This document shows positions 1 to 10,332 of a stretch of DNA of 64,000 nucleotides, in pieces. The DNA is taken from NCBI RefSeq assembly GCF_014696675.1, contig NZ_JACJQN010000001.1, forward strand, positions 774,530 through 838,529, in the 5' to 3' direction. The notes under the pieces were generated by a model. It was not told the origin of the DNA, made no database searches, and saw nothing but the letters and a program-made list of their open reading frames with translations. A program made the position numbers and the translations under genes. This stretch comes from Phormidium tenue FACHB-1052 (GTDB lineage Bacteria; Cyanobacteriota; Cyanobacteriia; Phormidesmidales; Phormidesmidaceae). Position 1 is the first letter of the stretch. Each line of letters starts with the position of its first letter.

Positions 1-1372
1 CGATCCCCAGCATTTCGCTGTAGAGCTTGACGTAGTCGATCGCCGATTTGTCCCAGCTAAAGTCTTGCTCCATGGCCCGCTGCTGTAGCGCCCGCCAGGC
101 ATCCTTAAAGCGGTAGCCTTCCCAGGCGCGAATCAGGCAGGTAAACAGATCGAGCGGCTCGTAGCGGTCAAAGCAGTAGCCTGTGCCCGCTTGATGCTCA
201 GGGTCGTGGTGCTGCACCGTATCCACCAGGCCGCCCGTGCGCCGCACTACTGGAATACAGCCGTAGCGCATGGCAATCATCTGGCTAATGCCGCAGGGCT
301 CAAACCGCGACGGCATCAGAAACGCGTCGGCTCCAGCGTAGATGCGGCGACCCAGTCCCTCGCTGTAGAGCAGGTAGGTGGCCATGCGGCCCCGGTAGCG
401 GCTGGCCATCTGCCAGAGCTGGGTTTCGTAGTAGCGATCGCCCGTGCCCAGCAAAATAAACTGCGCATCGGTGTACGACAAAAACCGATCCAAAATTTGC
501 AGAATCAGGTCGAGCCCCTTCTGCTCGACCAATCGGCCCACTAGACCCACCAAAAAAGCCTTTGAGTTGACCTCTAGACCCAGCTCTTCTTGAATAGTGA
601 TCTTGTTAGCGCGACGCTGATCGAGGGTGTCAGCGGTGAAGTTTTTAGCGATGTAGCGATCGGTGGCTGGGTCGTAAGACTCATCATCAATGCCATTGAG
701 AATGCCGCTCAGCTTGCCGCTGATAAACGACAGCAGCCCTTCCAGCTCTTCGCCGTAGTCGGGGGTTTTAATTTGCTGGGCATAGGTGGGCGATACCGTG
801 TTGACGCGATCGGCAGCCTGCACCGCCGCCGCCATGGTGTTGTGCCCCTGCATATACCACGGGCACCAGGTAATGCGCTCTAGCTCCCAGCGCCACGGCC
901 CCTGGTAAGCCAGGTTGTGGATCGTAAACACCGTGCCAATGTCGGGCGACTGCTGCATCCACACCGGAATCATGCCCGTGTGCCAGTCGTGGCAGTGAAT
1001 GATCTGGGGCTTCCAGTAGTTCCAGGCAAACTCAGCCGCGCCGTTGGCAAAGAAGGTAAACCGCCAGGCTTCGTCGTCGCCGCCATAGACCTTGCGAGGG
1101 TCAAAGGCGGGATGGCCAAATAGATACACCGGCACGTCCGACTCAGGCAGAGTAGTCTCGTACACCGCAAAGTCGTTAAACATGGCGGTGCCTTTCCACA
1201 CCGGCTCTTCAGGAATATCGACCTTGTCAGGCAAAAAGCCGTAGTAGGGCATGAAGATGCGCACATCGTGCCCCATTTTGCGCAGCACTTTAGGCAGAGA
1301 ACCCACGACGTCACCCATACCGCCGACCTTAGCCAGGGGTGCCGCTTCCGCTGCTACAAAAAGAATTTCCAT
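1..1372 (-). CDS. glgA: Glycogen synthase GlgA (3' end outside window)
   Basis: ADP-glucose:glycogen glucosyltransferase (GT5), which elongates the alpha-1,4-glucan store in the cytoplasm. Reverse-strand translation from the ATG at 1372 starts [20 protein letters not shown]. Lys15 in the KVGGMGD motif is the ADP-glucose-binding lysine of GT5. Further family landmarks are [10 protein letters not shown], a [11 protein letters not shown] segment and, near the truncated end, [18 protein letters not shown], which is the C-terminal GT-B signature. About 457 codons are present and the frame is still open at base 1, so the last part of the C-terminal domain is missing only because the window ends. 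It lies 251 bp downstream of trxA on the same strand. Function is very secure. Confidence 0.96.
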   Translation of the reverse strand, partial: MEILFVAAEAAPLAKVGGMGDVVGSLPKVLRKMGHDVRIFMPYYGFLPDKVDIPEEPVWKGTAMFNDFAVYETTLPESDVPVYLFGHPAFDPRKVYGGDDEAWRFTFFANGAAEFAWNYWKPQIIHCHDWHTGMIPVWMQQSPDIGTVFTIHNLAYQGPWRWELERITWCPWYMQGHNTMAAAVQAADRVNTVSPTYAQQIKTPDYGEELEGLLSFISGKLSGILNGIDDESYDPATDRYIAKNFTADTLDQRRANKITIQEELGLEVNSKAFLVGLVGRLVEQKGLDLILQILDRFLSYTDAQFILLGTGDRYYETQLWQMASRYRGRMATYLLYSEGLGRRIYAGADAFLMPSRFEPCGISQMIAMRYGCIPVVRRTGGLVDTVQHHDPEHQAGTGYCFDRYEPLDLFTCLIRAWEGYRFKDAWRALQQRAMEQDFSWDKSAIDYVKLYSEMLGI

Positions 1373-1623
1373 ATCGCCCGCCCTGCTGTTGGATCAATCG
1401 GTTGTCCTCAGTCTACGGGGGTGTGGGCGTTATGCCTAGATCATTGGCCCTCAGCCATTCTCCATTTCGGGGCCCACGCTCGACCCCGCCGAGAGCTGCC
1501 CTTCCCCTCGATCGCAGCTCGGCCAGTTGCCCGATTCACGAGCGGTTTGGGCAACTGGCCCTAGACGATCGCGACCTGCGTCTAGAACGGCAGTGGCCAC
1601 AGAGGTTGGGCAAGGGCAATGGT

Positions 1624-1947
1624 CTAGCTCAGGTACTTAGTTAGAGTTTCGCTATATTCGTCGTATTTTTTTGCCCCCACCAAGGTCTCCGCGACATCGC
1701 CCTGCTGAAAGAACATCACGGCGGGAATGCTGCGAATGCCGTAGCGCTTGGCCACCGCCTGATTGGCATCTAGATCGAGCTTGAGGACTTTGACGCGATC
1801 GCCGTATTCGTCGGCTAGCTGATCCATCAGCGGGGCCACTAGCTTGCAGGGGCCACACCAGGCCGCCGTACAATCGACCACAAACAATGACTCTGCACTG
1901 AGCAACGCATCAAACTCAGTTTCGTTTTCAATGTAGGCAGCGGGCAT
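1624..1947 (-). CDS. trxA: Thioredoxin
   Basis: 107-residue thioredoxin, the cytoplasmic dithiol-disulfide reductant. The WCGPC active site is at residues 30-34. The buried Asp25 matches E. coli Asp26, and the IRSIPAV segment supplies the cis-Pro before the last strand. The ATG at 1947 (MPAAYIENE) gives the usual family length. A longer frame from 2013 adds a 22-residue extension unrelated to thioredoxins and is not favoured. The C-terminal half is less canonical than m-type thioredoxins (AVMFFQQGDVAETLVGA), so this may be one of the divergent cyanobacterial paralogues. Confidence 0.95.
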   Translation of the reverse strand: MPAAYIENETEFDALLSAESLFVVDCTAAWCGPCKLVAPLMDQLADEYGDRVKVLKLDLDANQAVAKRYGIRSIPAVMFFQQGDVAETLVGAKKYDEYSETLTKYLS

Positions 1948-2029
1948 AGGTGAAATCTCAGTTAAAAGCCTATTCTCCCACGGGGATGGTTCAGGAAACC
2001 GGTCGCTCCCCATCGCCCCTTTCCCTAGA

Positions 2030-2346
2030 TAAAGTGGGCGAGGCGGCTAAAACTGACCTAAGCAAGAATTTGCTCAAAGTCGGGGCCATCAAAATATACA
2101 AAACTTTACAAGTAAAACGCTAGATATACGGTTGCACGTTGTTTGTTGCTCCACAACTAGTTTTTATTTAGCAATTTGACCGTCTAAGGTTCCACCAGCT
2201 TTTCAAACGTGCTAGGGTATCTCCAGAGATTTAGAGTTCGGTTAGCAGCATTTGTTTCTAGTACTAACGAGTTTTTCCGTTTTTCCATTGACAGACTTCT
2301 CTCCGAAATTTTGCTCTGTACATCCTTTAATTTTTGGAGAAAAGAT
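2030..2346 (+). promoter_or_regulatory. Long AT-rich leader of the RNA-binding protein gene
   Basis: About 320 bp between the trxA start (and its short upstream region) and the RRM gene is markedly more AT-rich than its surroundings and has no supported coding sequence. It ends in GGAGA at 2336-2340, six bases before the ATG. Cyanobacterial rbp genes are commonly cold-induced with long leaders. That this stretch is such a leader is inference from position and composition; no promoter was resolved. Confidence 0.4.
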
Positions 2347-2676
2347 ATGTCAATCTACGTAGGCAACCTGTCCTATGACGCTACCAGCGAAGACCTAACC
2401 TCTGTATTTGCAGAGTACGGGTCTGTTAAGCGGGTACAACTTCCCACCGATCGTGAAACCGGGCGCATGCGCGGCTTTGCCTTCGTTGAGATGTCTGCTG
2501 ATTCTGAAGAAAACGCCGCCATCGAAGCCCTAGACGGTGCTGAGTGGATGGGTCGTGACCTCAAAGTCAACAAAGCTAAGCCCCGTGAAGATCGCGGTGG
2601 CGGCGGTGGTAACTTTGGTGGTGGCGGCGGTGGTCGTCGTGGCGGTGGCGACAGCTTCTCCCGCGGCGGTTACTAA
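2347..2676 (+). CDS. RNA-binding protein, single RRM with Gly-rich tail (RbpA-type)
   Basis: 109-residue cyanobacterial Rbp protein. Residues 1-80 form one RRM: RNP2 is IYVGNL at 3-8 and RNP1 is RGFAFVEM around 42-49. A short tail of Gly runs with Arg, Ser and Tyr follows, the layout of the cold-responsive RbpA class that binds RNA and may influence mRNA stability or location. The ATG at 2347 with GGAGA just upstream is chosen. An upstream start at 2209 would prepend 46 residues encoded by the AT-rich leader and not found in the family. A strong intrinsic terminator follows at 2720. Confidence 0.93.
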   Translation: MSIYVGNLSYDATSEDLTSVFAEYGSVKRVQLPTDRETGRMRGFAFVEMSADSEENAAIEALDGAEWMGRDLKVNKAKPREDRGGGGGNFGGGGGGRRGGGDSFSRGGY

Positions 2677-2719
2677 ATCTGTCCTGCGGCTTGGCTCTAA
2701 ACGCTAGGCTACCAGCAGT

Positions 2720-2758
2720 AAAAAGGGACTTAGGCATGACTGCCTAAGTCCCTTTTTT
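2720..2758 (+). terminator. Rho-independent terminator after the RRM gene
   Basis: Perfect stem of at least 16 bp: left arm 2721-2736, loop TGAC 2737-2740, right arm 2741-2756. It ends in a T run, and the A run on the 5' side makes it usable on both strands. It separates the RRM gene from the convergent adenosine-deaminase-like gene. Confidence 0.9.
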
Positions 2759-2796
2759 AATGTATGTTCTTCATCGTCTCTTACCCCAACGTGGCG

Positions 2797-3867
2797 CTAA
2801 GACGGCATCAGTACCTCTTGGCTGATGCCGTTGTTGATGGAGTGATTATGGGGCGACACTTGCAGCATATCGGTGAGCAGCGTAGTGGGGGGCTGGCTGT
2901 GGGGCCAGGCAAAGGCGTGGCGAAAGGCCGCTTCCTGGCAGGCTTGCAGCTCTTCAAAGCCGATCACGTCGTGGGTGAGCAGGTTTTCGTACTCAAAGGG
3001 CAGTCGCACGTTATGCAGCCCGGCGTTGTCGGTGCAGATGGCAATATCGACCCCGGCCTCAAAGCAGCGATCGAACACGACCTTGAGCTGACTAATCTCC
3101 TCTAGGGTGCCGGTCTTGAGGTAGGTGGTGGGGCACACCTCCAAGCACTGGCCTCGGGCCGCCACCTCCGGCAGCAGCTCCGGGTGCCGCAGTGGAATTT
3201 GAATGCCGTGGCCAATCCGCATCAGGTAGGGCAGCAGCTTGGGATGGTCGCCATCGACAGTTTCGTAGAGGTGGCCTGTGGTTTTGAGGCCTAGATCCTG
3301 GGCGCGTTGGTAGAGTTGGGTAAATTCGTCGATGCGATCGCCGTACTTGGCATCACCGCCCGCCACATCCACAGCGCACACGTACTCAGGGTATTGCCCC
3401 GCCAGTTCCACAATCGCCTGGTTCACCTCGTGGGGCAGCCGCGAGTGCATACAGAGAATCTGCTTAGTCACAATCGGGTACTCAGGTTGCTGGCTGGCTC
3501 GCCCGACAATTTCGACAATCTCAGCCATCGCCTCAATGCGCTGGTTCTGGGTCAAATGCTCAGGGGTGCGCAGGTAGGGGGTGTAGCGCAGCTCTAAGTA
3601 GGCCAGATTTTCAAAAATGTAGGCACCCCGAATCAAGCGATAGATGAAGTAGGGCAAAGCCTCGTAGGTTTGCACACTCTCGACGAGGGTATGCAGCTCT
3701 AGATACTCTGCGAGGGTGTTGCGAGGACGGGTGTAAAACTGCTCAAACGCCGGATAATCAGCAAACTGGCCCGACAGATCGGGGCGATTGCGCTCAAAAT
3801 AGCGCCACAGTACTCGGGGTACGACAGAACCGCCCAGATGGCGGTGTAGCTCGGCATATAGACTCAC
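2797..3867 (-). CDS. Adenosine deaminase-like amidohydrolase
   Basis: 356-residue member of the adenosine/adenine deaminase branch of the metal-dependent hydrolases, likely deaminating a purine nucleoside or base. The metal-binding HxH lies at the N-terminus (AELHRHLGGS). GHLYET supplies the conserved His and catalytic Glu (usually HAGE), RIGHGIQI is the next block, and CTDNAGL replaces the usual SDDP region. Substrate is therefore uncertain; cyanobacterial members of this branch are annotated only as 'adenosine deaminase'. The start is taken as GTG at 3867 because GGAGG lies five bases upstream and the HxH block follows directly. An ATG at 4029 would add 54 residues, part of which is a dispersed repeat. 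Confidence 0.82.
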   Translation of the reverse strand: MSLYAELHRHLGGSVVPRVLWRYFERNRPDLSGQFADYPAFEQFYTRPRNTLAEYLELHTLVESVQTYEALPYFIYRLIRGAYIFENLAYLELRYTPYLRTPEHLTQNQRIEAMAEIVEIVGRASQQPEYPIVTKQILCMHSRLPHEVNQAIVELAGQYPEYVCAVDVAGGDAKYGDRIDEFTQLYQRAQDLGLKTTGHLYETVDGDHPKLLPYLMRIGHGIQIPLRHPELLPEVAARGQCLEVCPTTYLKTGTLEEISQLKVVFDRCFEAGVDIAICTDNAGLHNVRLPFEYENLLTHDVIGFEELQACQEAAFRHAFAWPHSQPPTTLLTDMLQVSPHNHSINNGISQEVLMPS

Positions 3868-3907
3868 GGGAACCTCCGCCTTAGTGAAGATTTGATGGGC
3901 TAAGCCC

Positions 3908-3966
3908 GCGATCGCCCCTCCGAACCGACGCGTCTCTTGCGGAGAGGCTGCGCCCATGGCGATCGC
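3908..3966. repeat. Small dispersed repeat bracketed by two HIP1 sites
   Basis: A 59-bp segment begins and ends with GCGATCGC (3908-3915 and 3959-3966). It contains an internal inverted repeat around CTCTTGCGGAGAG. Its sequence style matches the short dispersed repeats of filamentous cyanobacteria. It sits in the leader of the deaminase-like gene; read through in frame it would encode a run starting AIAMGAASPQE, which is not family sequence. Confidence 0.6.
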
Positions 3967-4176
3967 AAATCCGTAGGAAATCTGAAGAAATGTAAACTCA
4001 ATCTGCCTCCGTTCTATCGCATATTTCACTCATTGGGTATAAGGTTAAACACATTTAATTTGCTAGGGGTTCGGGCTTTAGGTAGAATTACCCCTTGAGC
4101 AGCGCTGCAAATTCCAAGTTGACACAATGACATTTACCTAGTGATAATGGGAATTTGTGTGAACTTTAGAGCCTGA

Positions 4177-5517
<1,341 letters not shown>

Positions 5518-5567
5518 GGCTTGGCAGGTTTGTTTTTTTGAATTTATTTCTAACGGGGGGATTTTCC

Positions 5568-6164
5568 ATGGAACTGACTATTGAGTGCAAATCGCGCGAT
5601 GCAAAGGCTAAGCCTAACGCCCTACGCCGCGAAGGGCTGCTGCCGGTAGTTCTTTACGGTCACCAAGGCACTGAGTCGGTGTCGCTGACCGTCAACCAAA
5701 AAGATGCTGACCTGCTGCTGCGCAAGGCCGCCGTCAACAACACCATGATTGACCTCAAAATTCCAGATATGCCTTGGAATGGCAAGGCTCTGCTGCGGGA
5801 AGTTCAGGCCCACCCCTGGAAGAAAACCGTGTACCACCTCAGCTTCTTTGCCGTTAAGGCCCAGGATTTTGTGGAAGTGGGCGTAGTGCTCAACTTTGTG
5901 GGGGAGCCCACGGGTGTGAAAGACGATGGCGGTGTGCTCAACACTGAGATCAACGAAGTTACGGTCAAGTGTAAGGCGATCGACATCCCTGAGGCGATTG
6001 AGGTAGATGTATCTGGGCTGGCTGTGGGTGACTCACTCACCGTGGCTGACCTGGTGCTGCCCGAGGGCGCTGTGGTAGCTGGCGACCAAACTCAAACCAT
6101 TGCTACGGTGCTCCAGGGCCGCATGGCTGAGGGCGAAGGCGAGGCCGAAGCGGCGGCAGAATAG
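5568..6164 (+). CDS. rplY: 50S ribosomal protein L25 (TL5/Ctc type)
   Basis: 198-residue long form of L25, which binds 5S rRNA. The N-terminal L25 domain (about 1-95) starts MELTIECKSRDAKAKPNALR, with the usual VLYGHQGTESVSL. The C-terminal TL5/Ctc beta domain (about 100-185) contains VGVVLNFVGEP and the DIPEAIEVDVSGLAVGDSL block typical of this form. The tail is Glu/Ala-rich. The ATG at 5568 is preceded by a G6 run at 5555-5560 as ribosome-binding site; an in-frame TTG at 5538 is not favoured. Confidence 0.95.
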   Translation: MELTIECKSRDAKAKPNALRREGLLPVVLYGHQGTESVSLTVNQKDADLLLRKAAVNNTMIDLKIPDMPWNGKALLREVQAHPWKKTVYHLSFFAVKAQDFVEVGVVLNFVGEPTGVKDDGGVLNTEINEVTVKCKAIDIPEAIEVDVSGLAVGDSLTVADLVLPEGAVVAGDQTQTIATVLQGRMAEGEGEAEAAAE

Positions 6165-6198
6165 GCTGGCTCGCTAATACGGCAAGTTTTAATCCCTA

Positions 6199-6228
6199 GG
6201 GGCTAGGAAACATATTCCTGGCCCCTTT
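6199..6228 (+). terminator. Terminator downstream of rplY
   Basis: Left arm 6199-6209, five-base loop, right arm 6215-6225. The 11-bp stem has one G-T pair and is followed by a short T run. It would end the purA-rplY transcript. Confidence 0.65.
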
Positions 6229-6259
6229 GTAGCGTTAGGCACTTTTTGGCAGGTAGAAT

Positions 6260-7795
6260 ATGGCCGATTTTGCACTTCCCGAGTTGATTCAGCAGATGAG
6301 TCAGCCGGGGTTTTATCCCCACCCGGTAGTTGAGCCGATTCGGCTGCTGCAAACCCACGTGTCCTATGTGCTGCTGACCGGCGACTACGCTTACAAAGTG
6401 AAAAAGCCGGTAAATTTCGGCTTTCTAGACTATTCCACCCTGGAGAAGCGGCAGCACTTTTGCCAAGAGGAACTGCGGCTTAACCAGCGGGGGGCCGGAG
6501 CGCTGTACCTAGAGGTGGTCGCTCTGGGCCAGACCGGCGATACCTACCACCTGGGCAGCGGCACGCCCGTGGAGTATGCCGTCAAAATGGTTCAGTTTCC
6601 GCAGGATACGCTGCTCAGTTCCCTGTATGATCGCGGCGAACTCACCCCAGCCCTGATGGTAGAGCTAGCAGCGGCAGTGGCCGACTTTCACCTGGGAGCC
6701 GAAACTAATGACCACATCCGCACCTTTGGCGCAGTGGAGCAGATTCGCCAGGCCTTTGACGAAAACTACGAGCAGACCACTGGCTTTATCGGCGGCCCCC
6801 AGACCCAGGCCCAATTCAATGAGACCAAGGCCTACACCGACTCTTTCTTTGCGGCCCATGGCGATCTGTTTAAACGGCGGGTTGAACAAAACTGGATTCG
6901 CGCCTGCCACGGCGACCTGCACCTAAACAATCTGTGTCGCTGGCAAGATCAACTCTATCTCTTTGACTGCATCGAGTTTAACGAGCCCTTTCGCTACGTC
7001 GATGTGATGTACGACGTCGGCTTTGTGGTGATGGATTTGCTGTCTAAGGACTGCGCTACTCTGGCTACGGTGTTCTTAAACCACTATGTAGAGCGCACTG
7101 GCGACTGGGAAGGGGTGCAGCTGCTGCCCCTGTACATTAGCCGCCAGGCCTACGTGCGGGCCAAGGTGACCTCATTTTTGCTCGGCGACCCGTCGGTGGA
7201 TGAGGAGAGTAAGCGCAAGGCTGCTGAGACGGCGGCTAGCTACTACCGCCTCGCCTGGTCGGTGTGTCAGCCCCGCAGCGGTGCAGTTTATGTGATGGCT
7301 GGGCTATCCGGTTCGGGTAAGTCCACCACCGCTCGGCAGTTAGCGAGTCAAATCAACGGCATTCACCTGCGCAGCGATGCGGTGCGCAAGCACCTAGCCG
7401 GGGTGCCCTTAGACCAACGAGGCGACGACAGCCTCTACACCCCAGCCATGACGGAGAAAACCTACGATCGCCTCCTCACCCTGGGTATTGCCCTAGCCCA
7501 GGCAGGCTACCCGGTAATTCTCGATGCCAAGTACGATCGCCAGGCCCTGCGTCAGACTGCAATTGAGACCATTCAGCAGGCAGAACTGCCGGTGAGCATT
7601 TTGCACTGCACGGCTCCCCCTGAGGTATTGGAGCAGCGGGTGCGCGATCGCGCGGGGGACATTGCTGACGCCACCGTAGCGGTGCTCCAGCGCCAGCAGA
7701 TGGAGCCCTTTACTGCGGTTGAGCAGCCGCTGGTGCAGGCGATCGACACCACCCAGGCGGTGCCCCTGCAAATAGCCGCTATAGTAGGGGCATAG
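6260..7795 (+). CDS. Aminoglycoside-phosphotransferase-like / P-loop kinase fusion protein
   Basis: 511-residue two-domain protein. The N-terminal two thirds is an APH/choline-kinase fold with the Brenner-type motif CHGDLHLNN near residue 215 and a metal-binding LFDCIEFNE downstream. The C-terminal third is a small P-loop kinase: GLSGSGKST at about 348-356, then HLRSDAVRKHL and ILDAKYDRQALR, resembling gluconate- or zeta-toxin-like kinases. This fusion is common in bacteria as 'bifunctional aminoglycoside phosphotransferase/ATP-binding protein'; its substrate is unknown, and antibiotic resistance should not be assumed. It stands alone after the rplY terminator. Confidence 0.85.
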   Translation: MADFALPELIQQMSQPGFYPHPVVEPIRLLQTHVSYVLLTGDYAYKVKKPVNFGFLDYSTLEKRQHFCQEELRLNQRGAGALYLEVVALGQTGDTYHLGSGTPVEYAVKMVQFPQDTLLSSLYDRGELTPALMVELAAAVADFHLGAETNDHIRTFGAVEQIRQAFDENYEQTTGFIGGPQTQAQFNETKAYTDSFFAAHGDLFKRRVEQNWIRACHGDLHLNNLCRWQDQLYLFDCIEFNEPFRYVDVMYDVGFVVMDLLSKDCATLATVFLNHYVERTGDWEGVQLLPLYISRQAYVRAKVTSFLLGDPSVDEESKRKAAETAASYYRLAWSVCQPRSGAVYVMAGLSGSGKSTTARQLASQINGIHLRSDAVRKHLAGVPLDQRGDDSLYTPAMTEKTYDRLLTLGIALAQAGYPVILDAKYDRQALRQTAIETIQQAELPVSILHCTAPPEVLEQRVRDRAGDIADATVAVLQRQQMEPFTAVEQPLVQAIDTTQAVPLQIAAIVGA

Positions 7796-7837
7796 GCGCT
7801 TGCCTAGCCTCGCTAGCGCCCCAGAGAGGATGTACCG

Positions 7838-8125
7838 GTGGCCGACAAAATTATTCCACCAGCGCTAAAAATTTGGCTGGCCTTTCTATTTATATTCTTG
7901 CTGCTGGGCTATGGCGTGGTGCCCAGCATTTTGTTGGGAGCGGTGGCTGGGTTTGCCGGAGGCACCATCAATGCGTGGTGGATGACCCCTGGTGGCGAGC
8001 CCACCACCACCCTAGAACTGCCGGCCCCGCTGCGCCAGCTCAACCCGAGACGGCTGCCCCTGGGCAACCTCTTGCGGCGCGGCGGCACCCAGCGGTTGCC
8101 ACGGTTGCCTCGGGCGCGGCGGTAG
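7838..8125 (+). CDS. Small basic membrane protein, unknown function
   Basis: 95 residues from GTG 7838, with AGAGAGGA just upstream as ribosome-binding site. Residues about 11-36 are one long or two short hydrophobic segments (LKIWLAFLFIFLLLGYGVV, then a Gly/Ala-rich stretch). A soluble Pro- and Arg-rich tail ends PRARR. It lies between the kinase fusion and dprA on the same strand. I do not recognise the family. A membrane anchor with a basic cytoplasmic tail is the only inference. Confidence 0.6.
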   Translation: MADKIIPPALKIWLAFLFIFLLLGYGVVPSILLGAVAGFAGGTINAWWMTPGGEPTTTLELPAPLRQLNPRRLPLGNLLRRGGTQRLPRLPRARR

Positions 8126-8179
8126 GGCAGACGGGAGAATACGGGCATACTGAGCGGGAGAATCTTACCCCCGTCCAGC

Positions 8180-9343
8180 ATGTCAGAACGAGCGTATTGG
8201 GTGGCCTGGGCTCAGGCCCACGGCCTTGGCCCAATTTTGTTGAAGCGACTGTGCAGCCACTTTGGCACCCTATCCAGCGCCTGGCATGCTGATGGAGCTG
8301 ACCTGCTAGAGGTAGAAGGTATTGGCCTGGGGACGGGGGCCAAGCTGGTGGAGTATCGGCAGAAAATTTCTCCGCTAGAGCTACTGGCCAGCTACGAACA
8401 GCAGCACTCCAATTTTTGGACACCAGCCGATGCGGAGTACCCAGCCCTACTCTACGAAATTACTGACCCGCCACCGCTGCTGTTTTATCGGGGACAGCCT
8501 GAGTTGGCCGCTGCCCTGCGCCTGGTGCCATCGGTTGGGGTGGTGGGCACGCGCAACCCATCGGACTACGGCCAGCGCTGGACTCGCCGTCTGACTCAGC
8601 AACTGGTGACCCACAATGTGATTGTGATCTCGGGGCTGGCCAAGGGGGTCGATCGCTACGCCCACCAGCAGACCCTAGACAGCCACGGTCTCACCATCGC
8701 GGTGCTGGGGACGGGGGTTGACCAGGTTTACCCTCTGGTCAACCGCGATCTGCACGATCGCATTGCCCGCCACGGTCTGTTGCTCAGCGAGCACCCCGAC
8801 GGCACTCCCCCCGATCGCGCCCACTTTCCCCGCCGCAACCGCATCATTGCCGGGCTCAGCCGAGCGGTGGTGGTGACCGAGGCCCCGGCGCGATCGGGGG
8901 CACTGATTACAGCGCAGTTGGCCAATGACTATGGCCGCGATGTATTTGCGGTACCGGGGTCGCTGGATAACCTCAACAGCGAGGGTTGCCTAGGGCTGAT
9001 CAACCAGGGTGCCCAAATGATTTTGAACGACATGACGCTGATCGCCGCTCTCGGCCAGATGCCCCAGATCGGCAGTGAATCGGCGGGCGATGCCTTGACG
9101 GGAAAGGGCGATTCGCGAAGCGATCCGTCCCGGAATCGCCCAACCGTAAGTCCCCCGGTGCTGCCGCCCTTATCCCCAGTTATGGCCCAGGTAATAGCCG
9201 CTATTAGCGACGAGCCGATTTCCCTCGACGGCCTAGTGCAGCAGCTGGCCCAGCCCACCGGGGAGGTGCTGGCCACCCTCGTGCAGCTAGAGCTGATGGG
9301 TCTGGTCACCCAGCTGCCGGGCATGCGTTACCAGCGCGGTTAG
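8180..9343 (+). CDS. dprA: DNA-processing protein DprA
   Basis: 387-residue DprA/Smf, which loads RecA onto incoming single-stranded DNA during natural transformation. An N-terminal helical region with a helix-hairpin-helix look (HGLGPILLKRL, EGIGLGTGAKL) precedes the Rossmann domain: GTRNPSDYG near residue 123, ISGLAKGVDRYAH near 150, EAPARSGALITA and FAVPGSLDN. A Pro-rich linker (about 295-330) leads to the C-terminal winged helix (about 335-385). The linker DNA contains an inverted repeat. The stop codon overlaps the last bases of the convergent FHA gene by four bases. Confidence 0.95.
   Translation: MSERAYWVAWAQAHGLGPILLKRLCSHFGTLSSAWHADGADLLEVEGIGLGTGAKLVEYRQKISPLELLASYEQQHSNFWTPADAEYPALLYEITDPPPLLFYRGQPELAAALRLVPSVGVVGTRNPSDYGQRWTRRLTQQLVTHNVIVISGLAKGVDRYAHQQTLDSHGLTIAVLGTGVDQVYPLVNRDLHDRIARHGLLLSEHPDGTPPDRAHFPRRNRIIAGLSRAVVVTEAPARSGALITAQLANDYGRDVFAVPGSLDNLNSEGCLGLINQGAQMILNDMTLIAALGQMPQIGSESAGDALTGKGDSRSDPSRNRPTVSPPVLPPLSPVMAQVIAAISDEPISLDGLVQQLAQPTGEVLATLVQLELMGLVTQLPGMRYQRG
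9106..9141. repeat. Inverted repeat inside the dprA linker
   Basis: Nine-base arms GGGCGATTC (9106-9114) and GAATCGCCC (9133-9141) enclose a GC-rich, HIP1-like spacer. It falls in the region encoding the poorly conserved linker between the Rossmann and winged-helix domains, consistent with a small dispersed repeat tolerated in a coding gene. Confidence 0.5.
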
Positions 9344-9918
9344 ACGTCGTGCCACACCGATTGGTCGCAGCGCTGCTGCAAAAACTCGAACCGCAGGCTG
9401 CCTAGCTTCACCAAGTCGCCGTCTTGCAGGTAGTGGCGCTGGGCCGGAGCCAGGCGGCGACCATTCACCCAGGTGCCCCCATTGCTGCCCAGGTCGGTGA
9501 GAAAAAAACCCTGCACTGGGTCAAAGTTGAGGGCCGCATGGCAGTCGGCAATCCCCGGCTGGGGCATGGGCACGGCGCAGCGGCGACTCTGCCCCAGCAG
9601 CCAGCGGGTGCTGCACAGCGTGACCTGAATGGCGCGATCGGCGTTGATATTGGTGCTGAGAAAGGCGCGATCGGTGGCCACAATGCCCTGCACATACCAG
9701 TCGGTGCGGTAGCAATGGTTTTGGGCCGTCAGAATGGGGTCAATAATATCGGCCACTTGCTCTAGGTCATAGCTCAAGTTGCGAAAGAGCGTATCTAGCA
9801 TCCAGGGAGGCGAAGTGATTCCCGTTGGGGTCACTTCGCGAATCGCACCATTACCTGCTTGGGGAACAGTGCTAAATCGCTGATCTGGATCGGCAGAAAA
9901 GAAGGGGGAGGAAACCAT
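9340..9918 (-). CDS. FHA domain-containing protein
   Basis: 192 residues. The FHA domain occupies about 103-181: STRWLLGQSRRCAVP, then ADCHAAL (the S/D-x-x-H phosphothreonine-recognition loop), then TDLGSNGGTWVNG (the SNGT-type motif) and YLQDGDLVKLGS. The first 100 residues are a less conserved N-terminal region (DTLFRNLSYDLEQVADIID). FHA domains read phospho-Thr peptides, but no Ser/Thr kinase gene is seen in this window, so its partner is unknown. Convergent with dprA, with a four-base overlap at the stops. Confidence 0.88.
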   Translation of the reverse strand: MVSSPFFSADPDQRFSTVPQAGNGAIREVTPTGITSPPWMLDTLFRNLSYDLEQVADIIDPILTAQNHCYRTDWYVQGIVATDRAFLSTNINADRAIQVTLCSTRWLLGQSRRCAVPMPQPGIADCHAALNFDPVQGFFLTDLGSNGGTWVNGRRLAPAQRHYLQDGDLVKLGSLRFEFLQQRCDQSVWHDV

Positions 9919-10328
9919 AACAAACCGTCGTTTTACCGCTAACTACGTCTCTAAAACAGGTCATTTATCAACCGCAGCCTGGGCCGTAGCCTTATTTGGA
10001 AGGGGTGGGGTTGGGTGTAACCTGGCTTATGCACCTGCCCAAAGTTCAACAGGTAACGTTGGGCGTTGTAGAGAAACTCCTTAGGGACTGTGAGAATCAC
10101 ATGTGACGATTTTCCTCAGGTGCCTCGCCCAGTCAGGCTTGGCTCCTGCCATTAAACTGGGTTTCTACAGTAGGCACAATGCCGGGGCTAGGGATGCTTA
10201 TAAAAGCTTTATAGTTTCTCCGCAAATCTACCGTTGAGCTTTAATCCGCTACTGGCACCGGCAGAGTTTGGCTCTACTCTGCTATATCATCGGAGGGTTC
10301 ATTAAATGCCTGGCCAGGGTCTAACCCC
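9919..10328. other. 410-bp intergenic region between divergent FHA and acyltransferase genes
   Basis: No supportable gene of normal size. It should hold both promoters, but I could not place a convincing -35/-10 pair. Its right end has GGAGGG at 10292-10297, correctly placed for an ATG at 10306 that opens an eight-codon frame (see separate entry) overlapping the acyltransferase start. Confidence 0.4.
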
Positions 10329-10332
10329 GTGA
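10306..10332 (+). other. Short leader ORF overlapping the acyltransferase start
   Basis: ATG at 10306 with a strong GGAGGG eight bases upstream encodes MPGQGLTP and stops at TGA 10330-10332. The main gene's GTG (10329-10331) overlaps that stop as GTGA, the geometry of translational coupling. The GTG has no Shine-Dalgarno of its own. Real coupling is inference. Confidence 0.4.

Noticed and set aside
6260..7795. Antibiotic-resistance aminoglycoside phosphotransferase
   Set aside because: The APH-like fold is fused to a small P-loop kinase, an arrangement of unknown substrate common in non-resistant bacteria.
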